From NCBI GenBank assembly GCA_913054205.1, contig CAJXJM010000006.1:1-17881 (forward strand): a DNA stretch of 17,881 nucleotides, in the 5' to 3' direction. Below, piece by piece: positions 1 to 7,972 of this stretch; the first letter of the stretch is position 1; each line of letters opens with the position of its first letter. The position numbers and the translations under genes are program-made. Under the pieces are notes generated by a model. The model made no database searches. It had not been told where the DNA came from and was given only the letters and a program-made list of their open reading frames with translations. The stretch comes from an uncultured Rhodospirillaceae bacterium (GTDB taxonomy: Bacteria > Pseudomonadota > Alphaproteobacteria > Rhodospirillales > UBA2165).

Positions 1-1
1 T

Positions 2-649
2 GGTGATACGGCGGCGATTGGCTTTGCCGCGGCGCTGATCCATAAATTGGTGGCAGAGTCTGAGGCGCCGATCCTCTGGTGTCAGCATGGCCGTGATCTC
101 TGTGGCCATGGTTTGGCGGAATTTGGCATTGATCCCGACCGGCTGATCCTGGTCGAGGGCAAAAGCGATACCGATATCCTGTGGGCAATGGAAGAAGGGC
201 TCCGCAGCTCCGGGATCGCCGCTGTTGTCGGCAAACCCTATAAAATCCCACCGATTGCCGGGCGGCGTTTGCAACTCGCCGCCGAAGAGAACGGTGTGCC
301 GGGGCTCCTGCTGCGCCCTCAAAGCCCCAATAAGAACCAACAAAATGTGATGCCAACCAGTGCCGCGCTGACCCGCTGGCATGTCACAGCGGCGCCCAGC
401 ATTACACCGGCCAGTGGCCTCGGTCTCGGTGCGCCGAAATGGAATTTGGAACTACAGCGCTATCGCTACAGCGCGCTTAATCTGCAAAAGCAGAACAATA
501 AACAAAGAATAGCCGGAAAGGTGAATTTCTGGCAGGTGGAATGGTGTCATGAAACGGGTGATCTCTCTGTGGTTACCGACCTTTGCAACGGATCGGCTCA
601 GCCGCACCAAAGCACAGAAGGTCGGAACCGGAGGCAACAAGCCGGCTAA
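2..649 (+). CDS. imuA: ImuA, SOS mutagenesis accessory protein (5' end missing)
   Basis: The frame is open from the left edge and ends at 649, so about 215 C-terminal residues are present and the true start lies outside the window. Visible signs are a RecA/SulA-like stretch (DRLILVEGKSDTDILWAMEE, about residues 45-64 of the visible part) followed by LRSSGIAAVVG and a late ARRW-like region (LTRWHVTAA), then the short Trp- and Arg-rich tail usual for ImuA. In the family, ImuA binds ImuB and links it to RecA and DnaE2 in damage-induced translesion synthesis. The identity is supported strongly by imuB and dnaE2 directly downstream. The 3' end overlaps imuB by 101 bp in another frame, as is common in alphaproteobacterial cassettes. 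The promoter and any LexA box are outside the window. Confidence 0.85.
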   Translation, partial: GDTAAIGFAAALIHKLVAESEAPILWCQHGRDLCGHGLAEFGIDPDRLILVEGKSDTDILWAMEEGLRSSGIAAVVGKPYKIPPIAGRRLQLAAEENGVPGLLLRPQSPNKNQQNVMPTSAALTRWHVTAAPSITPASGLGLGAPKWNLELQRYRYSALNLQKQNNKQRIAGKVNFWQVEWCHETGDLSVVTDLCNGSAQPHQSTEGRNRRQQAG

Positions 650-2162
650 CAATCCCCGCCCCCTGCCTTTAGTCACACTCACAGCACAACATGGGGGACA
701 ACGGATTGCGGCGGCCAATCAGGCGGCGGATGCAGCAGGGATCAAGCCCGGCCACTCTCTCGCCGATGCGCGGGCACTGTTCCCGGACCTCATCGCCAAA
801 CAGGCTGACCCGGCGGCTGATTTAAAAGCGCTTGATAAGCTCGCCCAAGCCTGTGAGCGCTACACCCCCTGGACGGCGATTGACCCATTGGGCGGTGGCC
901 TGCTGACAGATATGAGCGGCAGCGCCGGCCTCTGGCTTGATGTCACGGGGTGTGCGCACCTCTTTTCCGGCGAACGCGCGCTCCTAAAAGATATTAGAGA
1001 TCGCTGCCTTCAAGCAGGCTATCTTCCCCGCATTGGCCTTGCCGATACGCCCGGCGCTGCCTGGGCTGCAGCCAGATTTAGTGACACCTCTTTCAGTATC
1101 ATCCAGCCCAAAACCCAGCGCCAAAGCCTTGCAGGTTATCCTATCGCGAGCTTGCGGCTTGATCCGGCGACGTTAGAGGGGTTGGACGGTCTCGGCTTGC
1201 GTCAAATTGGCGATCTTTACGAGATGCCGCGGGCACCACTGGCGTCGCGCTTTGGCGGACAAACGCTGCGCCGTCTGGATCAATTGCTGGGCCGGATTGA
1301 GGAGCCGATCTCGCCGCGCCGCCCGCGGCCCAGTCATTACAGCCGTCTTGCCTTTACCGAACCGATTGGCCGCACCGAAGACATCAGCCTCGCGCTCGAT
1401 AAGTTGCTGGCCCAGTTGTGTGATGATCTTGAGCAAGCCACTCTTGGTGCAAGGCGCTTGGAACTCATCGTTTTCCGCGTCGATAACAGCCGCGACAGCC
1501 TCGTGATCGGCACCTCTCAGGCGTCCCGCGATCCGGATCATCTGGCGCGTTTGTTCCGGGATGATCTGGATACCCTCGATCCCGGCTTTGGCATCGAAGT
1601 GATTGTCCTGGCAGCACTTGAGACCAACGCCCTTGCCGCCCGCCAGATCGATATAGCGGGTAAAACCGCCCATCAGGCGAATGAAAACGCCGCCAAGCTG
1701 GTCGATCGATTGTCCGGGCGGCTAGGTATGCGCAATGTTGTGCGCCTGCAGCCGGTTGAAAGCCATCTGCCGGAACGCGCCAGCGAAACCATCCCCGCTC
1801 TTAAAGCGAGAGTGCAGGAAAACAACTGGCAAGGTCCCCTTCAAAGGCCACCCCGCCCGATCCAGCTGTTGGTTCAGCCGATGCCCATCGATGTCATGGC
1901 CCCTGTCCCGGACGGCCCGCCGGTCATGTTCCTGTGGCGCAAACGACAGCACAAAGTAGCCCGCGCCGAAGGACCTGAGCGCATTTCGCCGGAATGGTGG
2001 CGGCCAACACAGCTGCAAACCCGATCACGCTCGCTAACCCGGGAAACCCGGGACTATTACCGCCTCGAAGACCAGGACGGCAACCGCTACTGGGTCTACC
2101 GCGAGGGCCTCTATCGCCCGGATAAGCCGCCCGGCTGGTACCTGCATGGCTTTTTCGCGTGA
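549..2162 (+). CDS. imuB: ImuB, catalytically inactive Y-family polymerase hub of the mutasome
   Basis: A 537-residue protein beginning MKRVISLWLPTFATDRLSR, the characteristic ImuB N-terminus. Active Y-family polymerases have a catalytic acidic residue in this strand; here it reads SLWLPT, so the first metal ligand is absent. The palm region continues at about residues 103-135 (TAIDPLGGGLLTDMSGS, LWLDVTGCAHLF), where the usual SxDE pair is also missing. A little-finger region follows (about 225-390). The C-terminal domain has the RLQPVESHLPERA segment, the EGPERISPEWWR segment and a terminal YYRLEDQDGNRYWVYREG block. ImuB is known as a non-catalytic scaffold that binds the beta clamp, ImuA and DnaE2. 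I could not identify a clear clamp-binding motif. The start lies inside imuA and the stop overlaps the dnaE2 start in GTGA, indicating translational coupling. Confidence 0.95.
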   Translation: MKRVISLWLPTFATDRLSRTKAQKVGTGGNKPANNPRPLPLVTLTAQHGGQRIAAANQAADAAGIKPGHSLADARALFPDLIAKQADPAADLKALDKLAQACERYTPWTAIDPLGGGLLTDMSGSAGLWLDVTGCAHLFSGERALLKDIRDRCLQAGYLPRIGLADTPGAAWAAARFSDTSFSIIQPKTQRQSLAGYPIASLRLDPATLEGLDGLGLRQIGDLYEMPRAPLASRFGGQTLRRLDQLLGRIEEPISPRRPRPSHYSRLAFTEPIGRTEDISLALDKLLAQLCDDLEQATLGARRLELIVFRVDNSRDSLVIGTSQASRDPDHLARLFRDDLDTLDPGFGIEVIVLAALETNALAARQIDIAGKTAHQANENAAKLVDRLSGRLGMRNVVRLQPVESHLPERASETIPALKARVQENNWQGPLQRPPRPIQLLVQPMPIDVMAPVPDGPPVMFLWRKRQHKVARAEGPERISPEWWRPTQLQTRSRSLTRETRDYYRLEDQDGNRYWVYREGLYRPDKPPGWYLHGFFA

Positions 2163-5100
2163 GTTCTTACGCTGAACTTCAGGTCACTAGCAATTACAGC
2201 TTTTTACGAGGTGCATCGCATCCGGATGAATTGGTATTGCAGGCGGCGGCTCTCGGGCATACGGCGATTGCAATTACCGATCGTAATAGCTTGGCTGGTG
2301 TGGTGCGCGCGCATGTGGCGGCGAAACAACACGGCACCCAGCTGATCGTCGGCACCCGGCTTGATCTTGAAGATGCTTCAAGTTTGCTGTGTTTTCCGAC
2401 CAACCGCGACGCCTATGGCCGCCTGTCGCAACTCCTCACATTGGGCAAACGACGGGCCGAAAAAGGCTCCTGCCATTTGTTTTTGGAAGACCTGTTGGAA
2501 GGCGAAATCTTTAAGCAGGGCAAAGGCCAGGTGATCATCGCGATACCGCCCGAAGAAACGCCAGATCAGACCTATATTAACCATCTTTCCCAGCTTAGAA
2601 ATATATTTAAGAAAAATCTATATCTAGCTGTAAAACATAACTATTACGGCAATGACTATCAGCGTATTGCGGCTCTTTCCAGGATCGCCAAAGGCCTCTT
2701 TATCCCGCTCGTCGCGGTCAACGATGTGCATGCTCATCTGCCCGAACGCCGGGTATTGCAGGACGTCCTCACCTGCATCCGCGAGCATTGCACGATCCAT
2801 AATGCGGGTTTCCTTCTGCACGGCAATGCCGAGCGCCATTTAAAGCCGCCAGAGGAAATGGTCCGGCTTTTTGCGGACTACCCCGAAGCGATTGCCAATA
2901 CCCAGAAGATTGCCCAAAAATGCCAGTTCAATCTAGACGAGTTGCGTTACGAATATCCCATTGATCCAACCAGCGCCGGCCGCACACCTCAAGAGGAACT
3001 CGACCACCAAACCCGGCTCGGTATGAATGAGCGTTATCCCGATGGTGTGCCGCTCAAAGTGCGTGCGCAAATCGAGCATGAACTCTCGCTCATTGGCGAG
3101 CTTGGCTATGCGCCCTACTTTCTGACTGTCCATGATATCGTTCGTTTTGCCCGGTCCAGAGATATTCTGTGTCAGGGTCGAGGATCAGCAGCGAACTCGG
3201 CGGTCTGCTACGTGCTCGGCATCACCTCGGTCGACCCAACCCGCATTGATGTGTTGTTCGAACGATTTGTCAGCGCGGAACGGGACGAACCGCCGGATAT
3301 CGACGTTGATTTCGAGCATGAGCGCCGGGAAGAGGTTTATCAGTATATCTATGAGAAATATGGCCGCAACCGGGCCGGTATTACGGCAACCCATATCACC
3401 TACCGGTCGCGCAGTGCATTCCGTGAAATTGGCAAGGTCATGGGACTTTCCGAGGATTCCATTCAAGCGCTTTCAGGTTCTTCCTGGGGCAGCCCCAGCC
3501 GCGAGCGGCCCGATGCCGAGCGCATCCGTGAGAACGGCCTCGATCCTAAAGATCCAACGCTACGCATGGTCTTAAATCTCTCACAACAAATTGCCGGATT
3601 TCCACGCCATCTGAGCCAGCATAGCGGCGGCTTTGTGATCACTAAAGGCCCACTGGATGCCGTGGTGCCGATTGAAAATGCAGCGATGGATAACCGCACG
3701 GTCATTGAATGGGATAAAAACGATCTTGATGCCTTAGGTATCTTAAAGATCGATGTGCTGGCGCTCGGTATGCTGACCTGTATCCGCAAAGCCTTTGATT
3801 TCATCGAGCGTCATCATGCGATCAAGCTCACCCTGGCTAACATCCCTTCAGGTGACAGCGATACCTATGACATGCTGTGCCTGGGCGACTCGGTTGGTGT
3901 GTTCCAGGTCGAAAGCCGCGCCCAGATGAACATGCTGCCGCGGCTCAAGCCCCGCTGTTTTTATGATCTCGTTATCCAAGTCGCCATTGTCCGCCCCGGC
4001 CCGATCCAGGGCGATATGGTGCACCCTTATTTGCGGCGGCGGAGCGGCAAAGAAGAGGTTGAATATCCCTCCGAAGATCTCCGCCGCGTGCTGGAAAAAA
4101 CCAAAGGCGTGCCGTTGTTTCAAGAGCAAGCGATGCAGATCGCCATTGTCGCTGCGGGCTTCACGCCAAGCGAAGCCGATGGGCTCAGGCGCGCGATGGC
4201 AACCTTCCGTCATACCGGCAATATTCCGCTCTACCATGAACGCATGGTCGCGGGCATGGTCGAGCGCGGCTATGAGCAAGATTTTGCCGAGCGTTGTTTC
4301 AAGCAAATCGAAGGCTTTGGCGAGTATGGCTTCCCGGAATCTCACGCTGCCAGCTTCGCGCTGCTGGTCTATGTCTCCTCCTGGCTCAAATGTCATTACC
4401 CGACGGCCTTTGCAGCAGCGCTGCTCAACAGTCAGCCGATGGGTTTCTATAAACCGGCCCAAATTGTCCGAGACGCCCAGGACCACGGCGTTGAAGTCCG
4501 TCCCATCGATGTGAACGATAGTGAGTGGGATTGTACTTTGGAGACACTGGAATCCCCCCCATCCCAACCTTCCCCCTCAAGGGGGGAAGGGGAAATGATG
4601 ACAGCTCCGTCTATAACCTCCTCCCCCCTTGAGGGGGAGGCCACACTTGATTCCCGGGGTGGGGGGTCCAATAAATGGCGCTACACCAACGATCAAAAGA
4701 CCGCGCTACGGCTGGGCTTTCGCCAGATCAAGGGTCTCAAACAAGATGCCGCAGATGATTTGGTTTCGGCTAAAGAAGATGGTTATTGGCAAATACCAAT
4801 GCTCAAAGAACGCGCCGGCCTTAAAACCAGCGCCCTTGAAAAGCTTGCCGATGCAGACTGTTTTCAGTCGCTGGGTCTTGACCGCCGCCAAGCCATGTGG
4901 GGCGTGAAGGGCTTGAACGATGCCAAGCCCCTGCCCCTGTTTGCTCATCTGCCGGAACATCGTTTTCGCCGCGAGCCTTCGGTCAAACTGCCCAATATGA
5001 GCTTGGGCGAGAATGTCGCTGCCGATTACAAAGCGCTGCGTCTGTCCCTGAAGGCCCATCCGATGGAACTGTTGCGAGAGGGTTTTCAGCCTCAGAAGAT

Positions 5101-5494
5101 CATCACCTGCGCCGAGCTTGCAACCGCAGAACCAGAAACCATGGTGCGCTTGGCCGGTGTTGTGCTGATCCGCCAGCGCCCCGGCAGTGCCAAGGGCGTT
5201 ATATTCATCACCATCGAAGATGAAACCGGCATTGCCAATCTGATTGTCTGGCCGCACAAGATGGAGCGCTATCGCCGCACCGTGATCGGCTCTTATTTGC
5301 TTGGTGTCGAAGGCAAACTCCAACGCGAAGGTATTGTCACCCACGTGGTTGCTGAAAAGCTTTATGATTTTTCCTATCGGCTGGGCTATTTAAACAGCGG
5401 AGATACGGGAACCCGCGACACCCCCTCTTCGCCTAAAGTTAAACCACAAAATGAAGCCAAAAAGCTTACGCCAGGTTCCAGGGACTTTCATTAA
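2159..5494 (+). CDS. dnaE2: DnaE2 (ImuC), error-prone DNA polymerase III alpha-type subunit
   Basis: An 1111-residue C-family polymerase that performs the error-prone synthesis step of the ImuABC mutasome. The N-terminal PHP domain starts YAELQVTSNYSFLRGASHP. The palm carries the aspartates of PDIDVDF (D380, D382 and D384; the first two match the canonical pair) and the third catalytic Asp in LKIDVLALG (D532). Later come the FQEQAM and EYGFPESHAASFALL segments, the RQIKGL helix-hairpin-helix region, and an OB-fold (RLAGVVLIRQRPGSAKG to about residue 1070). The protein ends in PGSRDFH, a typical DnaE2 terminus. The GTG start overlaps the imuB stop (GTGA), and the start just precedes the conserved PHP motif. 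Unusual: residues about 799-837 are encoded by a palindromic repeat inserted in frame between the conserved DVNDSEWDCTLE and ALRLGFRQIKGL segments. All other hallmark motifs are intact, so the protein is probably functional. Confidence 0.96.
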   Translation: MSSYAELQVTSNYSFLRGASHPDELVLQAAALGHTAIAITDRNSLAGVVRAHVAAKQHGTQLIVGTRLDLEDASSLLCFPTNRDAYGRLSQLLTLGKRRAEKGSCHLFLEDLLEGEIFKQGKGQVIIAIPPEETPDQTYINHLSQLRNIFKKNLYLAVKHNYYGNDYQRIAALSRIAKGLFIPLVAVNDVHAHLPERRVLQDVLTCIREHCTIHNAGFLLHGNAERHLKPPEEMVRLFADYPEAIANTQKIAQKCQFNLDELRYEYPIDPTSAGRTPQEELDHQTRLGMNERYPDGVPLKVRAQIEHELSLIGELGYAPYFLTVHDIVRFARSRDILCQGRGSAANSAVCYVLGITSVDPTRIDVLFERFVSAERDEPPDIDVDFEHERREEVYQYIYEKYGRNRAGITATHITYRSRSAFREIGKVMGLSEDSIQALSGSSWGSPSRERPDAERIRENGLDPKDPTLRMVLNLSQQIAGFPRHLSQHSGGFVITKGPLDAVVPIENAAMDNRTVIEWDKNDLDALGILKIDVLALGMLTCIRKAFDFIERHHAIKLTLANIPSGDSDTYDMLCLGDSVGVFQVESRAQMNMLPRLKPRCFYDLVIQVAIVRPGPIQGDMVHPYLRRRSGKEEVEYPSEDLRRVLEKTKGVPLFQEQAMQIAIVAAGFTPSEADGLRRAMATFRHTGNIPLYHERMVAGMVERGYEQDFAERCFKQIEGFGEYGFPESHAASFALLVYVSSWLKCHYPTAFAAALLNSQPMGFYKPAQIVRDAQDHGVEVRPIDVNDSEWDCTLETLESPPSQPSPSRGEGEMMTAPSITSSPLEGEATLDSRGGGSNKWRYTNDQKTALRLGFRQIKGLKQDAADDLVSAKEDGYWQIPMLKERAGLKTSALEKLADADCFQSLGLDRRQAMWGVKGLNDAKPLPLFAHLPEHRFRREPSVKLPNMSLGENVAADYKALRLSLKAHPMELLREGFQPQKIITCAELATAEPETMVRLAGVVLIRQRPGSAKGVIFITIEDETGIANLIVWPHKMERYRRTVIGSYLLGVEGKLQREGIVTHVVAEKLYDFSYRLGYLNSGDTGTRDTPSSPKVKPQNEAKKLTPGSRDFH
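4553..4669. repeat. GC-rich palindromic element inserted in frame within dnaE2
   Basis: About 117 bp with nested symmetry. The outer arms are CCCCCCCATCCC (4554-4565) and GGGGTGGGGGG (4656-4666). The left hairpin at 4568-4590 has a 9-bp stem CCTTCCCCC/GGGGGAAGG, and the right hairpin at 4620-4640 has CCTCCCCC/GGGGGAGG. The two hairpins are themselves near inverted copies of each other, each centred on CAAG or CTTG, so the whole unit is a two-fingered palindrome. This matches in style the intergenic C-run/G-run repeats common in alphaproteobacterial genomes (recognised from memory, not searched). The length is a multiple of three, and the sequence has no stop in the dnaE2 frame; it encodes a Ser/Pro/Gly/Glu-rich peptide containing SPSRGEGE and SPLEGEA. 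The insertion falls at a variable surface loop of the polymerase. Confidence 0.85.
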
Positions 5495-5563
5495 CGCTAG
5501 ACATTCAGAAGGAAAAGAGCAGACTCCGCCGTCATAAAAAACAAACCCTTTTAGAGAAATGCA

Positions 5564-6130
5564 TTGAGCGACAGCCCGTCACCTGAACAACCAACTTCAG
5601 AAGCAACATTTAAAACCAGATCGGGCCGCGTCGCCTTTCAACACAAAGATTACCGGCGGTTTTGGCTGGCGCGCGTGTTGGGGGTGTTTGCCATCGACAT
5701 GCAGATCACCGCGATCAGCTGGCAGGTTTATCAACTCACGGGAAAGCCGCTCGATTTAGGGCTGGTCGGCCTCGCCCAATTTGCTCCCTTCTTTCTGTTG
5801 TTCCTGGTCTCCGGCACCGTAGCAGATCGCTTTCAGCGCAAACGCATCATGTCGGTTTGCGTCAGCATTCAAACCCTTTGCGCCATCGCATTCTTCGTTA
5901 TGACGATCACTGGCAATGCTGATTTCCCGACAATCTTCACTATCTTGATCTTTTTAGGCATTGCACGGGCCTTTCAGTCACCCGCCCAAAGCGCAATTGT
6001 GCCCCTTCTTGTCCCTAAAGAGCATTTCGCCAACGCAGTTGCCTGGACATCAAGCGGATTTCAAATGGCGCGGATTGCAGGCCCTGGCGTCGCCGGCATA
6101 ATGATCATCGCTGGCGAGCAATGGGTGTAA
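5564..6130 (+). pseudogene. 3'-truncated MFS transporter (EntS/MFS_3-like)
   Basis: The frame encodes 188 residues: a hydrophilic N-terminus, then HKDYRRFWLARVLGVFAIDM (about residues 28-47), which opens TM1 in this family. TM2, the MFS motif A variant GTVADRFQRKR (about 83-93), TM3, TM4 and TM5 with an ARIAGPGVAG motif (about 168-177) follow. It stops abruptly after GEQWV, whereas relatives of this permease type have about 400-430 residues and 12 helices, so the second half is absent. Beyond the stop, the next sequence is the reverse complement of an unrelated cyclase gene. It starts at TTG with only a weak AGAG upstream; no better start was found. Homologs export siderophores or drugs, but a five-helix product is unlikely to transport. 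It may still be transcribed, since it follows dnaE2 by 69 bp. Confidence 0.8.
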
Positions 6131-6699
6131 GCATCAAGCAAATTCACTGCTGTTCTCTTAAGCGCATAAATCTCAGCGACACGCGTGAGGGCCGGTCTAA
6201 CACGCTCTAGAGCCGCGATTTCTGCGTCGGTGAATCCGTCTTTCTGCCGGGTCGTATAGCTCGCCACATGAAATTCACCATTGGTAAAATCAAGCACCAT
6301 AGCGATATAATCGGTCACACCTTCGCCGCGCAATTCGTCCAAAATCAAATAGTCATTGGGGCAGTCCGGATCGCAAATTCTACGGCGAATTTCTTTGCCT
6401 TCTTTGTAGACGGCATAAATCGGATTATGAAAATACTACTCTGAATTGAGAACTTCGTAGGAAGCTTCTGCGACTTCGACTTCTTCCCGGTCTTCGCGCC
6501 AAAAGAACCCCCGGCCAGCGACGTTGGGATGCAGTGTCGTGACAAACACGGCAACGCAGTATAGCGGCAAACCGGCTTTGGTGAGGCGCGCGCATAGCTC
6601 GCGTAAAATATCCTCCGATACTTTTACACTCCGTACACCGTCGACAAGCCAGTCAACGGTATCTTCAACATCTATCCTAGTTGGAGAACTGTCATCCAA
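6127..6699 (-). pseudogene. Adenylate/guanylate cyclase-family N-terminal remnant, internal stop and missing catalytic domain
   Basis: Reading from TTG at 6699 (preceded by GAGGAG), the frame gives VDWLVDGVRSVKVSEDILRE, then LPLYCVAVFVTTLHP and GRGFFWR. It hits TAG at 6438-6436 (codon 88) and continues in the same frame with RRRICDPDCPNDY, then GEGVTDYIAMVLDFTNGEFH, TRQKDGFTDAEIAALE and AEIYALKRTAVNLLDAY. This order matches the N-terminal sensory region that precedes the class III catalytic domain in a common alphaproteobacterial cyclase family. Similarity ends at LLDAY, where relatives continue into the linker and cyclase domain. The next bases are the antisense of the MFS remnant. The gene has therefore lost its catalytic half and contains a nonsense codon, so no cyclase activity is expected. 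It lies 42 bp downstream of the rhodanese gene on the same strand. The family assignment is from memory of the motif pattern. Confidence 0.75.
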
Positions 6700-6741
6700 A
6701 ATGGCCGCTCCTCAAATCACAAAAGGGGGGGGTTAGTCTAG

Positions 6742-7056
6742 CTAATATTGTACCATTTCTGTATCAATTATTTGTGCCCAGGCGGCGATACCACCTTCTA
6801 GGTTAATTACATTTTCATAGCCGTTTTGGCTCAGCCAATGGGCAACCTGCGCTGACCGTCCGCCGAGATGACACATCACGACCAAAGGCTCCTCTTTTGG
6901 AAGTTTATCGAGATTTTCGGGAATTGTGTTCATTGGAATATCCAGACTGCCCTCAATCGAACAGATTGCCACCTCATGAACTTCGCGAATATCCAGCAAT
7001 GTATGGAGTTCATTATTGGAGCGCATGTCTGCCAATTGTTGAACGTTAATATCCAT
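6742..7056 (-). CDS. Single-domain rhodanese-like sulfurtransferase
   Basis: A complete 104-residue rhodanese domain with no signal peptide, so probably cytosolic. It begins with the short strand MDINVQQL, then LLDIREVHEVAICSIEGS (D22, R24, E28 of the conserved D-x-R-xxx-E pattern). The active-site loop is CHLGGRS (C62-S68), with the sulfur-carrying Cys and the closing Arg-Ser. NLEGGIAAW, near the C-terminus, is the usual rhodanese end motif. GlpE-like proteins of this size move sulfane sulfur from thiosulfate or persulfides to thiol acceptors; the actual donor here cannot be told. The ATG is preceded by TTAGGTAG, a usable ribosome site. It is divergent from the Nudix gene across about 160 bp. 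It is about 1 kb from the sulfur operon but on the opposite strand, so any link is only suggestive. Confidence 0.9.
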   Translation of the reverse strand: MDINVQQLADMRSNNELHTLLDIREVHEVAICSIEGSLDIPMNTIPENLDKLPKEEPLVVMCHLGGRSAQVAHWLSQNGYENVINLEGGIAAWAQIIDTEMVQY

Positions 7057-7208
7057 TATTTCTACCTAAAATATGTATTGAAACCAAACATGGGCCATTC
7101 ATATCTGAGTTCTCCGGCTCTGTATTCCTCAATTTCTATATGGACTTTAATCCTTATTCTCTCGCTGGCAATTTCGGTTTGAACCTGCCATGACTTATCC
7201 TCGAATAT

Positions 7209-7214
7209 AGGAGG
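7209..7214 (+). promoter_or_regulatory. Strong ribosome binding site of the Nudix gene
   Basis: AGGAGG, a full anti-Shine-Dalgarno match, lies four bases before the ATG at 7219. It fixes that start and argues against starts further upstream. Confidence 0.8.
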
Positions 7215-7218
7215 CATC

Positions 7219-7857
7219 ATGAGCGAAGCTGAAGTCCATGTCATCGAACGCACGACACCGTATCGCGGTTATATGCGATTGGATCACTATAAACTCAAAC
7301 ACAAGGTCTTTGACCAAGGTTGGAGTGTGGAGCTTTCCCGAGAAGTTTTGGAGCGCGGCAATGCCGTTGGATTGCTTCCCTACGATCCAGAACGAGACGA
7401 AGTTGTCTTGCTCGAACAATTTCGAATTGGCGGCTACACTGCAGCAAACGAATCGCCTTGGCAGATTGAATGTGTTGCCGGCATGATCGAGCCGGGCCAC
7501 GTTGCTGAGGAAACCGCGCACCGTGAAACCGAGGAAGAGACCGGCGTAAGCGTTTCCGAAATGGTTCCCATCCACCGTTATTTGACTAGCCCCGGATGCA
7601 CTTCTGAGACAATCGAGCTTTTTTGTGGCTGCGTTGATAGCGAGGGTGTCGGCGGCGTCTTCGGTCTCGCCGAGGAGGGCGAATACATGCGCGTTTTTGT
7701 CGTATCCGCTGAAGAATCCTTCGCCATGTTGGATCGCGGTGAAATTGGCAACGGCATGACAATTATTGCCATTCAATGGTTGAAACTTCACCACGACATG
7801 CTGCGCGAAAAATGGCAATTGGCCTGGAACCATTCTGAGGTGGTCAACGAAACGTGA
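7219..7857 (+). CDS. nudF: Nudix hydrolase, ADP-ribose pyrophosphatase type
   Basis: A 212-residue protein in the length range of NudF/ADPRase, which cleaves ADP-ribose to AMP and ribose 5-phosphate. The N-terminal part has LSREVLERGNAVGLLPYDP and VVLLEQFRIGGY, typical of this subfamily, then PWQIECVAG just before the Nudix box. The box runs 88-110: GMIEPG, then HVAEETAH, then RETEEETGV. The metal-binding core REtxEE (R102, E103, E106, E107) is intact. The first conserved Glu of the GX5E part is His94, and the hydrophobic position after RE is Thr104. SPGCTSETIELF downstream is the subfamily specificity loop. The start is set by the strong AGGAGG. It is a single gene, divergent from the rhodanese and 115 bp before cysK. 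The exact substrate is inferred from subfamily resemblance, so the symbol is tentative. Confidence 0.85.
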   Translation: MSEAEVHVIERTTPYRGYMRLDHYKLKHKVFDQGWSVELSREVLERGNAVGLLPYDPERDEVVLLEQFRIGGYTAANESPWQIECVAGMIEPGHVAEETAHRETEEETGVSVSEMVPIHRYLTSPGCTSETIELFCGCVDSEGVGGVFGLAEEGEYMRVFVVSAEESFAMLDRGEIGNGMTIIAIQWLKLHHDMLREKWQLAWNHSEVVNET

Positions 7858-7972
7858 CCCTAGACCGAAAAAATTATCGAGTGAGCGAAGGCGGAACCTT
7901 GATCACCCTGCCCGCCCCGGCTAGTCTGCCGGAAAGTTAGGGAACCCACATAAAATTTAGAAGTGAGACATT

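Noticed and set aside
3848..4567. Minus-strand 239-residue open frame opposite dnaE2
   Set aside because: It lies wholly within conserved dnaE2 coding sequence, shows no domain pattern, and is a codon-bias shadow.
4447..4671. Minus-strand frame with the peptide PSPLEGEGWDGG
   Set aside because: It is simply the other strand of the palindromic repeat and adjoining dnaE2 sequence.
6345..6554. Minus-strand 69-residue frame in the cyclase remnant
   Set aside because: It is in a different frame from the two matching cyclase blocks and has no similarity to that family.
7195..7833. Minus-strand 212-residue open frame opposite the Nudix gene
   Set aside because: The plus strand has a full Nudix domain with a strong ribosome site; the opposite frame has no recognisable motif.
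7881..7940. GTG-led 19-codon frame and the CCGGC/GCCGG hairpin (7917-7932) upstream of cysK, considered as a leader peptide or SAM-type riboswitch
   Set aside because: No Cys or Met codon run, no ribosome site, and no match to the SAM-II or SAH riboswitch patterns I know; the hairpin is only 5 bp.
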